The position numbers and the translations under genes were made by a program. A stretch of 64,000 bases of DNA from Wurfbainia villosa. Lineage: Eukaryota; Streptophyta; Magnoliopsida; Zingiberales; Zingiberaceae. Positions 58,595 through 64,000 of the stretch are shown one piece after another. The first letter of the stretch is position 1; the number at the start of each line of letters is the position of its first letter. The stretch spans positions 69,460,288-69,524,287 of the forward strand of contig CM046006.1 of NCBI GenBank assembly GCA_025175895.1, given 5' to 3'. A model generated the notes under the pieces. The model was not told where the DNA came from and searched no databases. It worked only from the letters and a program-made list of their open reading frames with translations.

Positions 58595-60222
58595 ATGGCT
58601 TTTCAAGAGGGGTATAGCACGGCGAGACCTCCGTTCTTCGACGGCAACGACTTCGGATATTGGAAAGGTAGGATGGAGTATTACTTATGAATGATATTGA
58701 GAATTGGTTTAGTGTTGTAGATGGTTTCGAGAAGTCGGTCGATGAATTCGGAGCACCACTACAAACAAAAGATTGGACAAGAGAGATGGCCAAGAAAGCA
58801 CAAGCTAATGCAAAAGCAACGACCACACTTCAATGTGGTCTATCCAAGGAGCAACTTTCTAAAGTCGGGCCTTTCAACTCCACAAAAGAGCTTTGGGAGA
58901 AGCTCATCGAATTGAATGAAGGATCAAAGGAGACTAGAAGAGCCAAAAGAGACCTATTGATAGGTCAACTCCAAAGCTTCACCATGAAGACCAACGAAAT
59001 CGTGAGCCAAATGCACGGTCGGTTCAAGGAAGTAGTCAACGGACTACATGTTATAGGTGAGAAGGTTGACAACCGAGACCTTGTAAGGTATGTGTTACAA
59101 GCTTTCCCTAGAACAACCTTATGGGCTTCAATGGTAGATGCCTATAAGGTCTCTAGGGATCTTTCATTGGTTAAGTTAGATGAGTTATTTTGTGAATTCC
59201 AATTACATGAACAAGCTAACACTTCATCCAAAGAGAAGGGTATAGCTCTTTTTGTAGGAAAGAAGGAGAAGAAGGAAGTGTCCTCCTCATCCGAATCCGA
59301 GGAAGACTCATCAAGTAGTGAAGATGAGTTATCGACAAGCGAGGTGGCACATTACGTCAAGAAGTTTGGTGGGAAGTCAAGGAGACTCACCAAGAAAGAT
59401 GTGAAAAGGATGTTCCAATCCTCAAGAGGTAAATATTTAAATAATTCAAATTCTACCTCTAACGTGACTTGTTTTGGTTGCAACAAGAAAGGGCATATAA
59501 AGCCAAATTGCCCGGAACTAAAGAAGGAGGAGAAGGAAAAGAAAAAGAAGGAAAAGAAGGAGAAGAAGAAGAAGGAGGCGATGGTGGCACAAACATGGGA
59601 CACTCTAAGCATGGAGGACTCTTCCGACGATGAAGAAGTTTGCCATGCCATCCGGAATCTAGCCCTCATGGCATTGGAGGAAAAAGCCGGGAGCTCAAGC
59701 GAGGAGTCTTCTTCCTCTTCAAGCGATGAATCATCATCAAGTGATGATGATGAGGTAAACAACTCACCTAAATTAGATTTACTTTACAAGACTATTGCAT
59801 GTTTACAAAATGCTTTAAATAGATCGAAAACTAGGATTAAGGATCTAAAATTAGAGATCAAATCACTTAAGAGTGTAGATTCATCATGTGGTAAACCATC
59901 TAGTGATAACAATGAATGTACCCTTAGGGATGAAAATGATGAGTTAAGAAAAGAAATAGGTAAATTAAGAGCATGCTTAGAAAAATTCACCAATGGTTCA
60001 AAATACCTAGACATGATTATTAAGGATCAAAGGGCTATCTACAACAAGGCCGGATTAGGATATAGGCCTAAGGAAAAAGAGGTAGCATTTACATCTCTTG
60101 TTAGTAGAAAATCAATAATTAAAAGCAAAGGGAGAAAGGCATGGGTACCTAAGAAATTTATCATTGATGCTAGTGGTCCTAAGATTTGGGTACCTAAGGA
60201 TTGTGATTTTCATGTGATATAG
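58595..60222 (+). pseudogene. Copia-C gag
   Basis: Start MAFQEGYSTARPPFFDGNDF and GYWKGRMEYYL; a one-base loss at about 58687 shifts into the long frame (511 codons). That frame holds the gag core with LQCGLSKEQLSKVG, LWEKLIELNEGSKETRRAK, FPRTTLWASMVDAYKVSRDL and LDELFCEFQLHEQ. A zinc knuckle CFGCNKKGHIKPNC lies at residues 262-275 of the frame (59470-59511), followed by a lysine/glutamate run, a serine-rich acidic stretch and a coiled-coil-like C-terminus. Gag packages the RNA. The frame ends at TAG 60220, directly followed by GTA GAA TAA. Confidence 0.9.
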
Positions 60223-60627
60223 GTAGAATAACCAAACTTGTGGATAGTTGATAGTGGGTGCTCAAAGCATATGACCGGGGATGAGAGAAAATTCTCCACT
60301 ATCAACCCCACTAGCAAAGGAAAAGTCTCATTTGGTAATAGCGGCAAACTTAAGATTCTAGGAAATGGCACAATTGAGGTATCCCCCAATCTTGCCCTTC
60401 ATAAAGTGCTATTAGTTAAAAATATGAAATTTAATTTACTTAGTGTAAGTCAACTATGTGATGCAAACTTTGATGTTAAATTTGATTCCTCAAAATGTTT
60501 TATAAGACACAAAACTCAAAATGATTGCATGTTAGTAGGTTTTAGGAAATCAAATATATATTATGTTGATTTATCCTATGCTACTAATGCTTCCACTAAG
60601 TGTCTTATTGCAAAAGAGGAAGAAAGT
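60223..60627 (+). pseudogene. Copia-C protease
   Basis: LWIVDSGCSKHMTGD carries the aspartic protease DSG site (D codon 60250-60252). It is followed by VSFGNSGKLKILGNGTIEV, FNLLSVSQLCDANFDV and a linker reaching the integrase. In-frame TAA at 60229 and TGA at 60628 bound the segment. It is in the same frame as gag. Confidence 0.9.
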
Positions 60628-61674
60628 TGACTTTGGCATAGGAGGCTAGGACACATAAACATGAAGAATATAGCCAAAGTAGCGAAATTGAAGCTAGTCA
60701 AAGGATTGCCTAAAGTCAAATTTCTCAAGAACAAAATGTGTGATGCATGCCAAGAAGGGAAACAATCAAAAACATCACACAAAGGTAAAAATTTACTTAG
60801 TACCGCTTTACCGTTAGAACTCTTACATATGGATTTATTTGATTGTCATAGTACCCCCTCTATAATTGGTAGTAAATATTGCTTGGTAATAGTAGATGAT
60901 TTCTCTAGGTTTACTTGGGTATTTTTCTTGAAAAATAAAGATGAAATCTTAGGAATAATCATAGGATTTAGCAAAAGAGTATAAAATGAAAGAAAACTCA
61001 AAATCAACCGGATCCGTAGTGATCATGGTGGAGAATTTGAGAATTCTAATTTTTCAACTTTTTGCTTAGAACAAGGGTACAAGCATGAGTTTTCTTGTCC
61101 TATAACACCCCAACAAAATGGGGTTGTGGAAAGGAAAAACCGTGCCCTACAAGAAGCGGCTAGGACAATGCTTAATGCATACTCCTTACCTAGCTACTTG
61201 TGGGCGGAAGTAGTTAATACCGCTTGCTATATCCAAAATAGGGTATTGATTCATAGGTTTTTAGGAAAAACTCCATTTGAATTGTGGAATGGTACAATTC
61301 CAACAATTCATTATTTTAAGGTCTTTGGATGTAAAGTCTATATTTTAAATACCAAAGACAACCTAGGTAAGTTTGAGTCAAAAGCGGATGAGGGAATCCT
61401 AGTTGGATACTCATCCACTAGTGTAGGGTATATAGTTTACAATAAAAGGACTCAAAGGATTGAAGAATCTTCAAATGTTCAATTTGATGAATCCTCAAAT
61501 ACATATCCTAGGAAATCCCCTATTAATGATGATATTAATAATGAAAATCAAGAAATTACCCAACAATTTCAAAATTTAACCTTAGGGGGTAATGATCAAG
61601 GGGGAGGATTGAATCAAGGGGGAGTAAGGGATGATTCCGATGATGAGCATAGGATTGAGGTTGATCATGATTAA
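60628..61674 (+). pseudogene. Copia-C integrase
   Basis: Zinc-binding LWHRRLGHINMKN...CDACQEGK, then catalytic D (60832-60834, LLHMDLFDCH), D (61021-61023, IRSDHGGEF) and E (61129-61131, VVERKNRALQEA). The C-terminal region contains FKVFGCKVYILNTKDNLGKF and an acidic tail. Stops fall at 60628 (TGA), 60982 (TAA) and 61672 (TAA), all in frame. The family joins element DNA to the chromosome. Confidence 0.92.
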
Positions 61675-62577
61675 AACCAAATTAGTACACCTCCTAGAAC
61701 CATAAGAGTTCATCAAAGTCACCCCTTAGATCAAATTGTGGGTGAATTATCTCAAGGAGTTAGGACTAGGTCATTCCATAGGGATCCCACTAGTCATATA
61801 GCTCTAATTTCTCAAATTGAGCCCAAAACAATTAAAGATGCATTACTTGATCCGGATTGGATCTTAGCAATGCAAGATGAATTGTCTCAATTTGAAAGGA
61901 GTCAAGTATGGGAGTTAGTTCCTAGACCAAGTGAAAAAACCATTGTTACTACAAGATGGGTCTTTAGGAACAAACTAGATGACCAAGGAAATATCACTAG
62001 AAATAAAGCAAGATTAGTTGCAAGGGGTTTTAATCAAGTTGAAGGACTTGACTATGATGAAACATATGCCTCGGTTGCTAGGTTAGAGTCCATTAGAATA
62101 CTTTTAGGGTATGCCTCCTTTATGGGTTTCAAACTCCATCAAATGGATGTCAAATCGGCATTCCTAAATGGGTTTATTAAGGAAGAGGTATATGTAGAAC
62201 AACCTCCCAGGTTTGAAAATATGGACTATTCAAACCATGTATACAAGCTTAGGAAAGCTTTGTATGGTTTGAAATAAGCTCCCCGGGCTTGGTATGAAAG
62301 ATTATCATCTTTCTTAATTTCTAAGGATTTTAAAAGGGGTAGTATAGATCAAATTCTCTTTATAAAGTCAACATCTAAGGACATCTTTGTATCCCAAGTA
62401 TATGTTGATGACATTATCTTTGGGTCAACAAATGATGAACTCCTTCAAGACTTTATTCAAAATATGGAAAAAGAGTTTGAAATGAGTCTAGTTGGGGAAT
62501 TAAATTTCTTTCTAGGATTGCAAGTCAAACAAACTAGTGAAGGTATTTATATTTATCAAACCAAATATGCTAAGGAA
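61675..62577 (+). pseudogene. Copia-C reverse transcriptase
   Basis: TRWVFRNKLDDQGNITRNK, RLVARGFNQVEGLDYDETYA, FKLHQMDVKSAFLNG, EEVYVEQPPRFE, KALYGLK-stop-APRAWYERL and YVDDIIFGST (62401-62430, catalytic DD). One TAA at 62275 interrupts the protein; otherwise the frame is open and continues into RNase H. Confidence 0.93.
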
Positions 62578-63340
62578 ATGATTAAGAAATTTGGTTTGGA
62601 AAATGCTAAGGTGGTTTCAACTCCAATGGCAACCAATACTAAAATAGATAGTGATAGTGAAGGAAAACAAATAGATTTTACACTTTATAGGAGCATGATT
62701 GGTAGCCTTTTGTACTTAACCGCTAGTAGACCTGACATATTATTTGCGGTTGGTATGTTTGCTAGGTATCAATCATGTGCTAAAAAATCTCATTTAGTTG
62801 CCGTTAAGAGAATTCTAAGATATGTTAAAGGCACACTGAATGTAGGTCTATGGTACCCTAGGACTAGGTCTTTTGATTTGATTGGGTACACCGATTCCGA
62901 TTATGCCGGTTGCAAATTGGATCGGAAAAGTACTAGTGGTGGATGTCAATTCCTTGGGTCTTCCCTAGTTAGTTGGAGTAGTAGGAAGCAACCTTGTGTT
63001 GCCTTATCTACCACCGAGGACGAATATGTGGCTATGAGTGGTTGTGTAGCTCAACTACTATGGATGAAACATACCCTAGAGGATTATGAGCTATCTTACT
63101 CCAACATGAAAGTATTTTGTGATAATGTGAGCACCATTAACTTGACCAAAAATCCGGTGCATCACTCTAGGACCAAGCACATTGAAGTGAAACATCATTA
63201 GAGATCATGTGGCTAAGGGGGACATTGAGCTTAATTACATTGAATCCAAGTCTAACCTAGCCGACATATTTACCAAGGCTCTCCCCGAGATAGAATTTTC
63301 TTCACTTAGGAGAGAACTTGGAATGTGTTTGGTTGAGTAA
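62578..63340 (+). pseudogene. Copia-C RNase H
   Basis: Same frame as the reverse transcriptase up to 63198. Catalytic acids in GYTDSDYAGC (D), LSTTEDEYVA (E) and VFCDNVSTINL (D). After HHSRTKHIEVKHH a small deletion causes a frame change; the other frame then gives ESKSNLADIFTKALPEIEF and stops at 63338-63340. Confidence 0.92.
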
Positions 63341-64000
63341 AGGTATAGGTTTGCATGATCCTATAGAAATACTAGGATTTATACCTTTAAGCATCTCACA
63401 AAATACTTAAGAAACCATGATTTTTGTATTGAGCCACTTAGACAATATGTGAGATGTTAGGAAGATGCACTTGGTTCATCATGCTTGTTATGATGCATTA
63501 CTATGAACCAAAGTGTCATCTAGAGACATTAATCCTTCATTGGACTAATCATTGGGAAGGCTTATACACAATTGATGTTCATATAGCTCCAAGAACATGA
63601 TTGGAAATGTCAAATAAAACATATTTTAAACTATGTTTATCATACTTTGAAAAAAAACAGTTTTACAAAAGTGATACAAAGTTTGAAAAAGGTTTAGAAC
63701 TTTTGCTAGTTTCCAAGTTTGTATCAATATTGAAATCTGGAAAACTTATATTTTTCAAAATATTTTTCCTTGATAAAGTATGATTTCAGAAATGTGTACA
63801 CAAAATTTTGTAATTTTTTGAGGTTTCTGGAATTTCTGATGCATTTCTGAATTTGGAATTTGAAAATCTTTGAATTTGGTTCAATAGATCTGCTTGAAAA
63901 ATTAGATCCATTTTCTGATATTTAGTGTATCCTTGTTGATCTAAAACTATAGATTGATAATATTGAGTATAAACAACTTGTATGACTGTTTAATGCGATG
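63341..64000 (+). other. Copia-C 3' untranslated region, runs off the window
   Basis: AT-rich, no gene. A frame at 63601-63783 matches nothing known and is not supported. The purine tract and 3' LTR should lie right of the window. Confidence 0.7.

Larger units (their letters stand above)
57419..64000 (+). mobile_element. Copia-C, best preserved Copia element, right end beyond window
   Basis: 5' LTR 57419-58539, primer site 58542-58553, gag and pol 58595-63340, then 3' untranslated sequence to the edge. From 58687 to about 63200 gag and pol lie in one reading frame broken by six stops. One-base-scale frame changes occur at about 58687 (gag start) and about 63200 (end of RNase H). It is inserted in the pol of Copia-B. 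Confidence 0.92.

Overview
The window is nuclear DNA of a flowering plant, probably a monocot; a ginger-like or related lineage is only a guess. It is a dense stack of nested LTR retrotransposons. I see no intact host gene, tRNA, rRNA, CRISPR array or viral insertion. Every recognisable protein is a retrotransposon gag or pol relic, except one captured fragment of a host photosystem I gene (psaH) carried inside a pair of LTRs. Element names below are local labels.

Layout from left to right. 1-2819: minus-strand Gypsy LTR cut by the window edge. 2820-3450: AT-rich repeat DNA with CACTA-like ends. 3451-4555 plus 19685-20124: one old plus-strand Copia LTR (A'), split by minus-strand Copia-A (4556-19684). 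Copia-A is itself split by a minus-strand non-coding Gypsy element, 'LARD-T' (8516-16533, target duplication TCTTA), which carries the psaH fragment in both LTRs and four successive hairpin-bearing tandem arrays in its body. 20507-20781, 32780-33055, 33056-33175 and 56225-57418 are four pieces of one minus-strand element, Copia-B: its 3' LTR, its 3' tail and the end of its RNase H.

Three later insertions split Copia-B. Gypsy-1 (20782-32774, duplication CGGTA) is a chromovirus with a solo LTR in its 5' LTR. Gypsy-2 (33176-56219) is a second chromovirus that holds Copia-D (36951-40185, duplication TATAC) and Copia-E (40379-48795). Copia-C (57419 to beyond 64000) is the best preserved element, with gag, protease, integrase, reverse transcriptase and RNase H in essentially one frame broken by stops.

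How the parts relate: none of the elements looks autonomous now. Copia-C and Copia-E keep most pol domains, but with stops or frameshifts. Copia-D keeps only LTRs, primer site, purine tract and a gag stub, so it would depend on a relative for enzymes. LARD-T has LTRs, primer site and purine tract but no enzyme genes. The points most worth a second look are the psaH capture in the LARD-T LTRs, the hairpins kept by apparent compensatory change across its tandem arrays, the palindrome CAGTCGACTG clustered in the U3 of several Copia families, and the stop codons of Copia-C, all of which fit C-to-T decay. Boundaries were read by eye from LTR pairs, TG...CA ends and target duplications.
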